Shown: positions 24,379 through 33,524 of the stretch, one piece after another
How positions within the stretch are numbered: position 1 is the stretch's first letter
How the letters are laid out: every line of letters begins with the position of its first letter
From: Cohnella nanjingensis
GTDB taxonomy: Bacteria > Bacillota > Bacilli > Paenibacillales > Paenibacillaceae
Reading direction: 5' to 3'
Length of the DNA stretch: 64,000 bases
Assembly: GCF_014212125.1 (NCBI RefSeq)
Contig: NZ_JACJVP010000039.1
Location: 62,001-126,000 of the forward strand
Made by a program: the position numbers and the translations under genes
Notes under the pieces: generated by a model
What the model was told of the DNA's origin: nothing
What the model saw: the letters and a program-made list of their open reading frames with translations, nothing else
The model's database searches: none

Positions 24379-25290
24379 TTACGAATCCTCGTACGTGATC
24401 GCGACTTCGATGTCTTGATCGTAATTGCCGAAATGTCTGCCGAACAGACTGAGCCCGCCGCAATTCTTAGCCGTTTCGGGAACGGAAAGGCGCAAGCGGA
24501 TATCTTCGCCGTAGCGGATCGGAACGTCGCGGATCGAAACGTCGGACATGCGCACGCCGTCGATGAATGTCCCCTCGGGCTGAAGCTGGATCGATTTCAG
24601 CAATCCGTGCTGCGTGCCGTACTCCCACCAGTCGGGCGTATGAACGCCGCGATTGCGGCCGAAGTCGCCGGGACAAGTCCAATGTCCGATGAAGACCTCG
24701 TTCAGATGAAAATGAATATCGGAGGGCCAATTCTCGTTGAATCCGGGCGCTTCCGAACATAACTCGAGAGAGATGGAGACGCTGCGGGTTCTCTGATTAG
24801 ACAGCAGGTAATTCGGAATCCGATATTCGACGTAACCGCTGCCGAACCATAGGAGGGACGCCTTCATCCGTTCGGGATCGGCGAAATAGCGCGGGTCGTC
24901 GATCATGCCGATGATTTTCGAGCGGGAGGCGAGTCCGCAAGTGGGCATGATCCGGTAGTCGGAATATTGCCCGATCGGGATGGAAGTCGTATAGCGGTTC
25001 GGGACCGGAGGCGCGGCGGGCGCGCGGAACTGAAGCGTAATGGAATCGAGGCGCAGATGGCAGACCTTCTGCCGGCCGCGCGTGCCGGTGAGGCTCTCCG
25101 TTCGTATAATGCCGGCGTCTTCCAGCTTCTGCACGTGTTTGGTCACGACGGCAGAGGAGAATCCCAGCGCATTGGCGAGTTCTTTGACATTCATCGGCCG
25201 CTTGTCCAGCAGTTCGATCATCCGTACCCGGCTTTCGGAAGCGAGCGCTTCTAGCAGCATCATCTGCCGCGTGGAGACTAGGATTTTCAT
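24379..25290 (-). CDS. ArsR-type winged-helix regulator with C-terminal effector domain
   Basis: The 303-residue protein begins with an ArsR/SmtB-like winged helix (LLEALASESRVRMIELLDKRPMNVKELANALGFSSAVVTKHVQKLEDAGII, about residues 12-62). The remaining 230 residues have no metal-binding cysteine signature, so it is not a typical metal sensor. Similar fused ArsR proteins are found beside glycoside hydrolase genes in Paenibacillaceae. It lies downstream of the GH2 gene on the same strand with a hairpin between, and has its own AT-rich promoter region (TATATAAT near 25330). It could control that GH2 gene. Confidence 0.8.
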   Translation of the reverse strand: MKILVSTRQMMLLEALASESRVRMIELLDKRPMNVKELANALGFSSAVVTKHVQKLEDAGIIRTESLTGTRGRQKVCHLRLDSITLQFRAPAAPPVPNRYTTSIPIGQYSDYRIMPTCGLASRSKIIGMIDDPRYFADPERMKASLLWFGSGYVEYRIPNYLLSNQRTRSVSISLELCSEAPGFNENWPSDIHFHLNEVFIGHWTCPGDFGRNRGVHTPDWWEYGTQHGLLKSIQLQPEGTFIDGVRMSDVSIRDVPIRYGEDIRLRLSVPETAKNCGGLSLFGRHFGNYDQDIEVAITYEDS

Positions 25291-25397
25291 GGGTCAACCT
25301 CGCTACGTTCGAATCGACATATTCAGGTAATTATATAATCGCGAAATGGACGAATCAACATCAACCGACGTTGTTCGTTTGCGCCGATCGCGGCAAA

Positions 25398-25444
25398 GAG
25401 GGTGTTCCGCACGTCGTCAGAAGACGAAAGCGGGACACCCTCTT
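25398..25444 (-). terminator. Hairpin after the GH2 gene
   Basis: AAGAGGGTGT(C/T)CCGC pairs with GCGG(A/G)ACACCCTCTT around an internal loop that itself can pair (CGTC/GACG). It lies just after the GH2 stop codon on the minus strand. The following T-run is only three bases. Confidence 0.55.
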
Positions 25445-25461
25445 GCCGTTCGGGCGTAAGT

Positions 25462-27213
25462 TTAATCCTCGATCGCGGCGCGCCTGCCGTTGACCGCTTT
25501 CAGCCAAGCCAGGTCGAATTTCGGCTGCCGATCATACGTATACAAGCCGTTTACTTCCTGCTCGATATCGTAAAGCTGCGTGTAACAGAACCCGAACATG
25601 TTCGGATTGTCGAGCAGCGTGTTCGTCAGTCCTTCGTATCGGGTCATAAATTCTTCTACGCTCTTCGGGCGTTCGCCATATCCCCATCCTTGCTCGTTCG
25701 CTTGGCCCGGATCCCACCAGATGCCGCCGTATTCGCTGACGAAGTAAGGCTGGCCGCCGTAGGACTGCCGATCGGGGAACGAGACCCACGGCTCGCCGCC
25801 TTCCGCCAGCGGTTGGTAGCGGGCGCGGAACGTCTCCGCGTTCTGATCGTAGTCATGCACGTCGAAAATATCGGTCGCGACATGGAAGTTGCCGCTCGTG
25901 TCGATGACCGGACGCGTAGGGTCGAACGCGCGCGTCGTCTCGTAGACGATCCGAAGCACCTCGTTGTCCTGGCGCGTTCCTTTTGACGAATCCCACGTCT
26001 CGTTGAACGGGCACCAGCCGACGATGCTCGGGTGATTGTAGTCCCGTTCAACACCTTCGAGCCATTCCGGCAGAAACCGCGCCAATCCGACGCTCGACGT
26101 GATGTCGAGCCCCCAGTTGGCATGTTCTCCCCATACGAGATATCCGAGCCGATCGGCCCAATAAAGGAATCGCGGCTCGAACATCTTCTCGTGCAGGCGG
26201 GCGCCGTTGAAGCCGGCGGCCAGCGACAGCTCGATGTCACGCTTTAGCGCCTCGTCCGTCGGTGCCGTGTAGATGCCGTCCGGATAAAAACCTTGATCGA
26301 GCACGAGCCGCTGGAACACCGAACGGTCATTGATTCGGAACGCCATGCCGTCCAAACGGAGAGAGCGCAGCCCGAAGTAGGATGTCGCGGCGTCTACGGT
26401 TTCTCCATCCTTGACGAGCTCGAGGCGCAAATCGTACAAAGCCGGTGCTCCCGGATGCCACAGATGTTTCTCGGACAAAGGGAGGGTCAGCGAAACGGAC
26501 CGCGAGCCGACGCGAGCCGATTGTTCGCCGACAGATTTGCCCTCGAAGGACGCGGCGCAGCGGAGCGAGATTCCGTCGGTCCGTCCTTCGACGACGGCGC
26601 TGACATGCAGGCTGTCGTTATCGGGATCGGGAATCAGACGGAATGAAGCGATGCGCGTCTTCGGCACGAGCTCGAGCCACACCGTCTGCCAGATGCCGGT
26701 CGTTCGCGTATAGTCGCAGCCTTGCGAACGGTACGAGCCGCTTTGCTTGCCTCTGGGCTGCAATCCGGAGCGGACATCATCCACTGCATAGACCGTAACG
26801 ACATTGTCGCCGTCTCGCAGCGCATGGCCGATCGGGAAGGAAAAGGAACTGTAGCCGCCGCGATGCTTGCCGACGGATACGTCGTTCACCCACACCTCCG
26901 TTTCGTAATCGACCGCGCCGAAATGAAGCAAGATCTCGCCGCTTTCCCAATCGGCGGGAATCGCGAAGCTGCGTTTGTACCATACCGCAGCCATGAAGTC
27001 CGTGTGTCCGATGCCGGACAGCTTGCTTTCCGGACAGAACGGAACGAGAATGTGCCGTCCGAGCGAAGCTCCGGGCGCATGCAGCCCTCTTTCTTTGCCG
27101 CTGCGCGAATGGTCGATCTCGAACTGCCATTCGCCATTCAAGTTGATCCAAGACGGGCGTACGAATTGGGGGCGCGGATGCTCCGGCCGAGGGATGGAAG
27201 GCGACGGTGTCAT
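25462..27213 (-). CDS. Glycoside hydrolase family 2 protein
   Basis: The 583-residue enzyme has the GH2 layout: N-terminal jelly-roll sugar-binding domain (LNGEWQFEIDHS, WYKRSFAIPADW, HFGAVDYETEVWVNDVSVGKHRGGYSSF), an immunoglobulin-like middle domain and a TIM barrel. The acid/base Glu is in WCPFNETWD (about residue 402), and the nucleophile in FVSEYGGIWWD (about 492). No signal peptide is present when ATG 27213 is used; that start has GGAGGA nine bases upstream, whereas the frame open to 27300 runs through the promoter. GH2 enzymes are beta-galactosidases, beta-glucuronidases, beta-mannosidases and relatives; the substrate cannot be fixed here. Confidence 0.92.
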   Translation of the reverse strand: MTPSPSIPRPEHPRPQFVRPSWINLNGEWQFEIDHSRSGKERGLHAPGASLGRHILVPFCPESKLSGIGHTDFMAAVWYKRSFAIPADWESGEILLHFGAVDYETEVWVNDVSVGKHRGGYSSFSFPIGHALRDGDNVVTVYAVDDVRSGLQPRGKQSGSYRSQGCDYTRTTGIWQTVWLELVPKTRIASFRLIPDPDNDSLHVSAVVEGRTDGISLRCAASFEGKSVGEQSARVGSRSVSLTLPLSEKHLWHPGAPALYDLRLELVKDGETVDAATSYFGLRSLRLDGMAFRINDRSVFQRLVLDQGFYPDGIYTAPTDEALKRDIELSLAAGFNGARLHEKMFEPRFLYWADRLGYLVWGEHANWGLDITSSVGLARFLPEWLEGVERDYNHPSIVGWCPFNETWDSSKGTRQDNEVLRIVYETTRAFDPTRPVIDTSGNFHVATDIFDVHDYDQNAETFRARYQPLAEGGEPWVSFPDRQSYGGQPYFVSEYGGIWWDPGQANEQGWGYGERPKSVEEFMTRYEGLTNTLLDNPNMFGFCYTQLYDIEQEVNGLYTYDRQPKFDLAWLKAVNGRRAAIED

Positions 27214-27237
27214 GGATGAATTCCTCCAATAGTTAAC

Positions 27238-27267
27238 TTTATAGTTCATAAATAAACTTAATAACAA
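27238..27267 (-). promoter_or_regulatory. Promoter of the GH2 gene
   Basis: On the minus strand TTGTTA (27262-27267) and TATAAA (27238-27243) are separated by 18 bases in an AT-rich tract, 25 bp before the GH2 start codon. Repeated AGTT/AACTT half-sites around it could be an operator. Confidence 0.55.
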
Positions 27268-27315
27268 ACTTTTTATATCCCATCTCGGTAGGAAAGTCAA
27301 TTCGAATGGATCCAG

Positions 27316-30300
27316 GTGCCGTTCAGGAAAACTTTCAACGCGATTGCGGGAGGAATGAAAAGGAAACTCTACGTATTTTGTCGAATCTGTATCACTATGA
27401 TGAAAAGAAGAAAAATCGCGGCCATCGTCGGCTTATTCCTTCTCCTGCTAACCGGCGTTCGCCTTGCTTGGATCGACGTACAGAAGACTTCGACGCGGGT
27501 CGAAGCCGCAGGCGGCCTGCTGGACCTGCGCAATTGGAACCCCGCTTCGAAATCGATTCTTTCCCTTGTCGGACAATGGGAATTCTTTCCGTCGCAGCTG
27601 GTGACGCCCGGTCCCGACGCTGCGTTCGTACCGACGGGCGTCGTCGCCTCGACGGCTACGGTCCCCGGCAGCTGGCAGCGGGATTTCTCTCCGCCGAGCA
27701 AGATCACCTTCGGATACGGGACGTATCGACTGCGCGTTTTGATGCCGGCAGGGGGCTTGCCGGAATTGACCGTTCGCGTACCGAGGCTCTCCGCCTCCTC
27801 GGCTTTGTACGTGAACGGGAATCTGCTGGGACGCTCGGGACATCCGGCGGAAGGGGCTTCGTCCTACACGGCGAGCAATGCGCCTTATTCCGTCTCGTTT
27901 GCCGCCGATCGCGACGTTCTCGATCTCGTGCTGCAAACGGCCAATTACGACGACCGCGTCATGGGCGGCCTTACGGAGCCGGTCAAGCTCGGCTTGCCCA
28001 AGGCGATGAACGGGGCTTATTGGTTCTCCGCCGGATCGCAGGCGGCCATGTGTCTGCTGATGATCATGCATGCCATCTATGCCTTTGTCCTCTACTTCAT
28101 CGGCGCCCGTCAGAGATCGCTCCTGATCTTTTCTTTGCTGGGGATTTGCGGGGCGGCCGCTATCACCGTCGACCATGATCGCATTCTGTCCGCGTGGTTC
28201 GGGGTCGATTACGAATCGGCATTAAAGGTTAGCTACCTTTCCTATTTAGGCGTGGCAGCGTTTCTGCTGCAATTTGTTAGAAGCTTGCTGCCCGAGTTCC
28301 GGATCCTTCGTCATTCCCGCTGGCACTTCGCCGCTTGCGGTCTCTTCGGGTTGTTCGTATTGGCGCTGCCGGCCAAGCTGTTCACCTATGCCGACGGGCT
28401 GCATACGGCGCTGACGCTGGTTTCGTTCGTTACCGCCCCGATCTTCCTCTATTTGGCGGTCCGCAGAGGCGTTCCGGACGCGATCTATTTGCTGCTCGGA
28501 GCGGTCGCCATCGCGACGAATCTCGTCTGGGGCATCTTCAATTATTCGCTTTTTCTCGATGGCGGCTATTATCCTTTCGATATGCTGGCTTTGTTTATCT
28601 GTTTTGCGCTGTACTGGTTTAAACGGTATTTCCGCAATGCCGAAGAGACGGCAAGACTGGCGGAACGGTTGCAGGCGGCCGACAAACGCAAGGACGAGTT
28701 TCTGGTACACACCTCGCACGAGCTGAGAAATCCGCTTCACGGCATGTTGAACATGGCCCAGACCGTGCTCGACAGCAGCCGACGGTCCGACGACGAGGCC
28801 AATCGGGAGCGCCTTATGCTGTTGGTCTCGGTGGGCAAACGCATGTCCTTCTTGCTGAGCGACCTGATCGATCTGAACCGGCTGCGGGAGAACCGCCTCC
28901 GTCTGAATCCGGCGCCTCTCCGGCTTCAGGCGGAGGCAGCGGGCGCGCTGGACATGGTCCGGTTCATGACGGAAGGAAAGCCGATCCGGCTCGAGAACCG
29001 GATCCCGGATTCGCTGCCGCCGGTGATGGCGGACGAGAATCGGCTGCTGCAAATCTTGTTCAACCTGTTGCACAATGCAGTCAAATTTACGAACGAGGGG
29101 CGAGTCGCGATCGAAGCGGAGACCGAAGGCGAGAAGGTGGTCGTCCGCATATCGGATACCGGGATCGGGATGGACGAGGCGACGGCGAACCGAATCTTCC
29201 AGCCGTACGAACAAGGTACGGAGCAGGCGGAGACGAACGCTGCGGGATTCGGTCTCGGCTTGACGATCGGCAAGCGTATGGTGGAGCTGCATGGCGGAGA
29301 ACTGTCGGTTAGCTCCATTCCGGGCGCCGGCTCCGTCTTCCGGTTTACCTTGCCCGTCGCGAATTCGACCGAAGTCGAATCGGCGACGAACGCGGTCTCC
29401 GCAACCATGCCGTTCGAAAAAGTCGAGATGCTAACCCGCGCAGAGACGGCCGCCGACTCCCTGGTGGAACCCCTCGAGCGAGGAGAGAAATTGCGCATAC
29501 TAGCCGTTGACGACGATCCGGTGAATCTGCGCGTCCTGACGCATGTGCTTGCCCGAGAACCATACGAGATCGCCTCGGCCACAAGCGGCTTCGAGGCGCT
29601 GTCCCTCTTGAATGCGGGAGCATGGGATTTGCTGATCGCGGACGTCATGATGCCGGGAATGTCCGGCTACGAAGTCGCCAGAAGGGTCCGTTCCCGCTTC
29701 TCTCGCTCCGAGTTGCCGATTTTGCTGCTCACGGCCCGACATCGGTCGGAAGATATCGAAGCGGGCTTCCGGGCCGGGGCCAACGACTACCTCGTCAAAC
29801 CCGTAGACGCCCAAGAGCTGAGAATGCGGGTGAGGGCGCTCACGGACGTTACGCGAGCGGCGCGCGAGCAATCGCGTTTGGAAGCAGCGTGGCTGCAGGC
29901 TCAAATTCAGCCTCATTTTCTGTTCAATACGCTGAATTCCGTTGCCGCGCTCGGCGGGATCGACATCGACCGCATGCAGAGCCTGCTGCTTGCTTTTGGC
30001 GATTACCTGCGGGCCAGCTTCGACTTCGCAAACTCGGACCGATTGGTACCGCTGCGCAAGGAGCTGGAGCTGGTGCGAGCCTATCTGTATATCGAAAAGG
30101 AGCGGTTTGGCGCCCGCGTTCAGGTCGAGTGGGAGGCGAACGGCCGTCTCGAGCTGCAAGTTCCTCCGCTGTCCATTCAGCCCCTTGTCGAGAATGCCGT
30201 TCGGCACGGCCTGCTTAGGCGAGCCGAGGGCGGCACCGTCCGGATTCGGATTCTCGACGTGGGGGACGGCGCGGAGATATCGGTTCAGGACAACGGGGTC

Positions 30301-30498
30301 GGCATGGAAGCCGATAGGCTTCAGCGGGCTTTGCGGCAGGAGGAGGAGATCGGCAGAAGAGCGGGAATCGGCCTGGCGAACACCGACCGCCGTTTGAAGC
30401 AGCTCTACGGGGAAGGCTTGCAAATTCGCAGCGAGCCCGGACAGGGAACGATCGTCTCCTTCCTCGTCCGAACAGAAAGCGCCAACGTAGTGGAATGA
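27316..30498 (+). CDS. Hybrid sensor kinase/response regulator with two kinase modules (7TMR-DISM)
   Basis: This 1060-residue membrane sensor has a signal/anchor helix (IAAIVGLFLLLLTGV), an extracellular jelly-roll domain (about 50-185; VPGSWQRDF, YGTYRLRVLMPAGGLPELTVRV, SSALYVNGNLLG), and a 7TMR-DISM block of seven helices (about 205-420). Then come a HisKA domain (HTSHELRNPLHG, phospho-His about 467) with its HATPase, a receiver domain (LAVDDDPVN; phospho-Asp about 776 in LLIADVMMPGMSG; Lys in YLVKPVD), and a second, LytS/YesM-type kinase (QIQPHFLFNTLNS, about 860, with HATPase IQPLVENAVRHG). No response regulator gene is adjacent. The GTG start at 27316 is uncertain; ATGs at 27355 and about 27397 are alternatives. 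It is divergent from the GH2 gene. Confidence 0.88.
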   Translation: MPFRKTFNAIAGGMKRKLYVFCRICITMMKRRKIAAIVGLFLLLLTGVRLAWIDVQKTSTRVEAAGGLLDLRNWNPASKSILSLVGQWEFFPSQLVTPGPDAAFVPTGVVASTATVPGSWQRDFSPPSKITFGYGTYRLRVLMPAGGLPELTVRVPRLSASSALYVNGNLLGRSGHPAEGASSYTASNAPYSVSFAADRDVLDLVLQTANYDDRVMGGLTEPVKLGLPKAMNGAYWFSAGSQAAMCLLMIMHAIYAFVLYFIGARQRSLLIFSLLGICGAAAITVDHDRILSAWFGVDYESALKVSYLSYLGVAAFLLQFVRSLLPEFRILRHSRWHFAACGLFGLFVLALPAKLFTYADGLHTALTLVSFVTAPIFLYLAVRRGVPDAIYLLLGAVAIATNLVWGIFNYSLFLDGGYYPFDMLALFICFALYWFKRYFRNAEETARLAERLQAADKRKDEFLVHTSHELRNPLHGMLNMAQTVLDSSRRSDDEANRERLMLLVSVGKRMSFLLSDLIDLNRLRENRLRLNPAPLRLQAEAAGALDMVRFMTEGKPIRLENRIPDSLPPVMADENRLLQILFNLLHNAVKFTNEGRVAIEAETEGEKVVVRISDTGIGMDEATANRIFQPYEQGTEQAETNAAGFGLGLTIGKRMVELHGGELSVSSIPGAGSVFRFTLPVANSTEVESATNAVSATMPFEKVEMLTRAETAADSLVEPLERGEKLRILAVDDDPVNLRVLTHVLAREPYEIASATSGFEALSLLNAGAWDLLIADVMMPGMSGYEVARRVRSRFSRSELPILLLTARHRSEDIEAGFRAGANDYLVKPVDAQELRMRVRALTDVTRAAREQSRLEAAWLQAQIQPHFLFNTLNSVAALGGIDIDRMQSLLLAFGDYLRASFDFANSDRLVPLRKELELVRAYLYIEKERFGARVQVEWEANGRLELQVPPLSIQPLVENAVRHGLLRRAEGGTVRIRILDVGDGAEISVQDNGVGMEADRLQRALRQEEEIGRRAGIGLANTDRRLKQLYGEGLQIRSEPGQGTIVSFLVRTESANVVE

Positions 30499-30643
30499 AC
30501 CGATGATAGCGGCGAGACCCGCCCCGATCTTCTTCGGATTCGGTTTCCGGGTAGGAACGCGAATATAAGGCAAGTAGAAACTTTTCCGGAGGTTGCCCGT
30601 ACTAAAGTTGAGGGTAAAAAGACTGCGTAGAAGAGGGAAATCC

Positions 30644-31657
30644 ATGGGGATGCTTAGGGAGTTATTTGCTTCACCGATGGCTAGAAGAGTGACCGTACTG
30701 CTGTTATTCGTCCTGTTCTTATACAGCATAAAAGACATGCTGAACATGCTTCTCCTGTTATTCCTAGTTACCTACGTCATGAATAGTCTGCAACGCTTCT
30801 TAACGAAGAAGATCAATAAGCTGTTCCCCATTCATCCCAATGTCGTAGCCATTCTGCTGTACGTGATCATCGTAACCGCCATGGTTGTCGGAATTACGAA
30901 TTACGTTCCGAAGATTATTACGCAGGTATCGGAGATGATCAACAACATCATCCGATTCCTCAATTCCAATCAGGGAGACCAGGTAGCCGCGCAATTGTCC
31001 GAAGTTTTGAACAAAGTCGACTACAAGACATACGTCGATCAAGCGCTGCATTACATTTCCAAACTGGGCAAGTGGCTAGAGATTATTCTCATCGTCATCA
31101 TCCTCAGCCTCTTCTTCCTGCTCCAGAAAACGCAAGTCGGCTATTTCACGCGCAAGTTCAAGAAGAGCAAAATCGGCTGGATTTATGACGAATTGGAATA
31201 CTTCGGACAGAAATTCGTGGCATCCTTCGGCAAGGTGATCGAAGTTCAGCTGACGATCGCGGTGTTCAACACGGCGCTGACGATGCTAGGACTTTGGATC
31301 CTCGGATTCCCCTACCTGTTCGCCTTAAGCGTTCTCGTACTCGTGCTCAGCCTCATTCCCGTTGCGGGAGTGGTTCTATCCTTTATCCCCATCGGTCTCA
31401 TCGGCTACCAGAGCGGCGGATTGACTCTGGTCATCTGGACCGTCGTCATGATCCTTCTGATCCACGCGGTAGAGACGTATCTGTTGAATCCGCGGCTGAT
31501 GGCTCACAAGACCAAGCTTCCGATGTTTTATACGTTCGTCATCCTCGTCTTCTCCCAGCACTTCTTCGGCATCTGGGGGCTGATCATTGGGATTCCGATC
31601 TTCATGTTCCTGATGGACATTCTGGATGTCGACCCTGGGGACGAGAAAACGGCATAA
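30644..31657 (+). CDS. AI-2E family transporter/permease
   Basis: The 337-residue protein has the PF01594 pattern: paired N-terminal helices, a cytosolic amphipathic middle region (VPKIITQVSEMINNIIRFL), and a C-terminal block of helices (LIPVAGVVLSFIPIGLIGY, VETYLLNPRLMAHKTKLPMF, FFGIWGLIIGIPIFMFL). Members export small molecules or act as Na+/H+ antiporters; true AI-2 transport is proven for few. ATG 30644 has AGAGGG nine bases upstream and is preferred to the earlier TTG at 30593. Confidence 0.9.
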   Translation: MGMLRELFASPMARRVTVLLLFVLFLYSIKDMLNMLLLLFLVTYVMNSLQRFLTKKINKLFPIHPNVVAILLYVIIVTAMVVGITNYVPKIITQVSEMINNIIRFLNSNQGDQVAAQLSEVLNKVDYKTYVDQALHYISKLGKWLEIILIVIILSLFFLLQKTQVGYFTRKFKKSKIGWIYDELEYFGQKFVASFGKVIEVQLTIAVFNTALTMLGLWILGFPYLFALSVLVLVLSLIPVAGVVLSFIPIGLIGYQSGGLTLVIWTVVMILLIHAVETYLLNPRLMAHKTKLPMFYTFVILVFSQHFFGIWGLIIGIPIFMFLMDILDVDPGDEKTA

Positions 31658-31672
31658 TGAATGCTATCGGGA

Positions 31673-31727
31673 AAAAGCCGCACCGTATGTCGACTTCCAT
31701 GACATTCGGGCGGCTTCTTTCTTTATC
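31673..31727 (+). terminator. Probable terminator after the AI-2E transporter gene
   Basis: AAGCCGCACCG pairs imperfectly with CGGGCGGCTT, with an inner ATGTC/GACAT stem, followed by a T-rich CTTTCTTT. It lies about 15 bp after the stop codon. Confidence 0.55.
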
Positions 31728-31801
31728 CTAGGAAAGGTGAATTTAGGAACCTCTAAATGGGGTCTTGACCAATGCGGAAGGCTGGCGATGATAGGAACGC
31801 T

Positions 31802-32695
31802 TCAGCCTCGGAACGGAACGGCAGGAAGCCCTCGCACGCCGATCTCCGCGCAGAACAAGCCGCCCGCTAGAGGCTGGTCCGCAAGTTTGGCTTCATCAAG
31901 TCCGACGCGGGCCGTCGTAATATACAGCTTGTCCAAATCCGGGCCGCCGAACGCGCAGGAAGTGACCTGCGAGGCAGGAACCGGAATGGAGAGCAGCTTC
32001 TCCCCGGTCGCCGGATCCCAACGCGACACTTGCCATCCTCCCCAATGCGCAACCCACAGCATCCCCTCCGAATCGATGGTCATCCCGTCGGGCGAGCCTT
32101 GTCCTTCGGGGATCTCCACCGCGATACGTCGATTGCTTACCGCTCCCGCTGCCAGTTCATAGTCGAAGGCGACGACTTGCCGCGTCGGCGTATCGATGTA
32201 GTATAGCGTTCCGCCATCCGCCGACCACGCCATCCCGTTCGAAACGCTGACCTCGGTCACGAGCGGTTTGACCGTAAGGTCGGCGTCTAAGCTGTACAAG
32301 GTGCCCATGGAAGGCTGGTCAATCATCGACATCGTCCCCGCCAAGTAGCGCCCAACAGGATCGCATTTGCCATCGTTGAAGCGATTGCCGGGCACGGAGG
32401 CTTCGACTTCCGCAAGCAGCTTCAGTTCGGCGGAAGTCGAATCGTAAGCGTAAAATCCGTTCTGCAACGTAAGCGCAATGCCGCCGGAGAGCCTCGGGAT
32501 GACGGAGCTTACATAGGGGCTAAGCTCGATAGCGCTTTCGGACAACGGCTGCTTGGGATCGTGAATATGCACGCGATGGGCCAGAATATCTACCCAAAAT
32601 AGACGTTCGCTGCGAGTATCCCATACGGGGCCTTCGCCTAGTTCCGCCCGCGCGTCGTAAACAAGCTTGAGTTCGAAGAATGGATCCTGCGGCAT
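31802..32695 (-). CDS. SMP-30/gluconolactonase family sugar lactonase
   Basis: The 297-residue protein is a six-bladed propeller of the SMP-30/regucalcin family. It has the metal ligands Glu in ELGEGPVWD, Asn in VPGNRFNDGKCD and VSNGMAWSADG, and Asp in GSPDGMTIDSEGMLW. These enzymes hydrolyse aldonolactones to aldonic acids in the cytoplasm. It lies at the left edge of the sugar-acid cluster and is transcribed outward from the same promoter/operator sequence that precedes the dehydratase operon, which ties it to that pathway. The aldonolactone is unknown; L-fuconolactone, L-rhamnonolactone or a pentonolactone are the obvious options. Confidence 0.9.
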   Translation of the reverse strand: MPQDPFFELKLVYDARAELGEGPVWDTRSERLFWVDILAHRVHIHDPKQPLSESAIELSPYVSSVIPRLSGGIALTLQNGFYAYDSTSAELKLLAEVEASVPGNRFNDGKCDPVGRYLAGTMSMIDQPSMGTLYSLDADLTVKPLVTEVSVSNGMAWSADGGTLYYIDTPTRQVVAFDYELAAGAVSNRRIAVEIPEGQGSPDGMTIDSEGMLWVAHWGGWQVSRWDPATGEKLLSIPVPASQVTSCAFGGPDLDKLYITTARVGLDEAKLADQPLAGGLFCAEIGVRGLPAVPFRG

Positions 32696-32749
32696 GATGA
32701 ACAGCCCCCTTTTTCCAACCTATTCGATTGATGAGTAAGGATGCTCTTA

Positions 32750-32798
32750 ACGTATCACGATCAAAGCCGAATGCTCAAGACGTCTCGCATGTATACAT
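32750..32798 (-). promoter_or_regulatory. Promoter/operator of the lactonase gene (copy 1)
   Basis: On the minus strand the palindrome ATGTATACAT (32789-32798) is followed by GAGACGTCTTGAGC, in which TTGAGC is the -35 box (32773-32778), and TACGTT about 17 bases later is the -10 box. The same arrangement occurs at 34154-34203 before the dehydratase gene. TGTATACA matches the core expected for FadR-subfamily GntR operators. Confidence 0.7.
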
Positions 32799-32801
32799 GA
32801 G

Positions 32802-33431
32802 CTACAGCCACGTTAGCTTAAGCGTATGCAAATAGTCGAATAACGCTTCCCGGAATGATTCCGAATCCGATGCGACCGAGCGAATCAGCTTCTCGACTTG
32901 CTCGGAGGTTTGACCGGTATAAGGCGCGCGCCAGCGACTCCCATTTCGATTCCAAAACAATCGGGAGGCCGAGGTTCGATAGGCCTTGGCCATCTCGCTA
33001 TTATTGCAGAGTTGGATGAGCCGTCGGAGCAGCTCATATTCGAACAAGACGAGGGCGCGCGAATCTTCCGGACCGGCGATGATCAAGGTGCGGTAGGCAT
33101 CGGCCATTTCACGGGACAACTCCGCTAGCTCAACTTGCTTGGAAGAACGCGCAGCGCTTACGGCGAATAGCGCCATCGAAGCGATCATCTCGAGCAAATC
33201 GCCGACCCTCTGGGAAGAAGAGTCCAGGATGAGGACGCCGTGCTTGGCGGCGACACGGACATACCCCTCCAGCTCCAGTTGCTGAAGCGCGGCCCGGACG
33301 GGCGTTCGGCTCATGTCGAGCATTTGGCTAAGCTGGACTTCCGAGGTTACGGAGCCTTTCGGGAACTCCCCGTTCTCGATTTTGGCGAGAATATGCGCAT
33401 ACGCCTGCTGACGCAAGGATGGATTGCCCAT
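32802..33431 (-). CDS. GntR family transcriptional regulator (FadR subfamily)
   Basis: The 209-residue regulator has an N-terminal winged helix (AYAHILAKIENGEFPKGSVTSEVQLSQMLDMSRTPVRAALQQLELEGYV) and an all-helical FCD-type C-terminal domain that would bind a sugar acid. GGGAAGGA precedes ATG 33431. It is divergent from a second GntR gene across an 88-bp gap and lies between the lactonase and dehydratase units. The C-terminal domain lacks the clear D-H-H metal pattern of the typical FCD domain, so ligand binding may differ from that of its neighbour. Confidence 0.88.
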   Translation of the reverse strand: MGNPSLRQQAYAHILAKIENGEFPKGSVTSEVQLSQMLDMSRTPVRAALQQLELEGYVRVAAKHGVLILDSSSQRVGDLLEMIASMALFAVSAARSSKQVELAELSREMADAYRTLIIAGPEDSRALVLFEYELLRRLIQLCNNSEMAKAYRTSASRLFWNRNGSRWRAPYTGQTSEQVEKLIRSVASDSESFREALFDYLHTLKLTWL

Positions 33432-33450
33432 TCGTTCGGTCCTTCCCTCT

Positions 33451-33483
33451 CGATTATTTCAAATAATCGCGTATGATAATCAT
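33451..33483. promoter_or_regulatory. Operator-like dyads between the divergent GntR genes
   Basis: CGATTATT-N3-AATAATCG (33451-33469) is a perfect inverted repeat, followed by the palindrome ATGATAATCAT (33473-33483). They fill the short gap between two divergent regulator genes and must overlap both promoters. They differ from the TGTATACA boxes, which suggests the two GntR proteins read different sites. Confidence 0.55.
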
Positions 33484-33524
33484 AGAACAAGAAGCAACGG
33501 AAAGGAAGATCGCGAAGGATGTCG

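Noticed and set aside
24379..25290. ArsR-type metal sensor
   Set aside because: Helix-turn-helix similarity is clear, but no Cys-rich metal site is present and the protein is three times the usual length.
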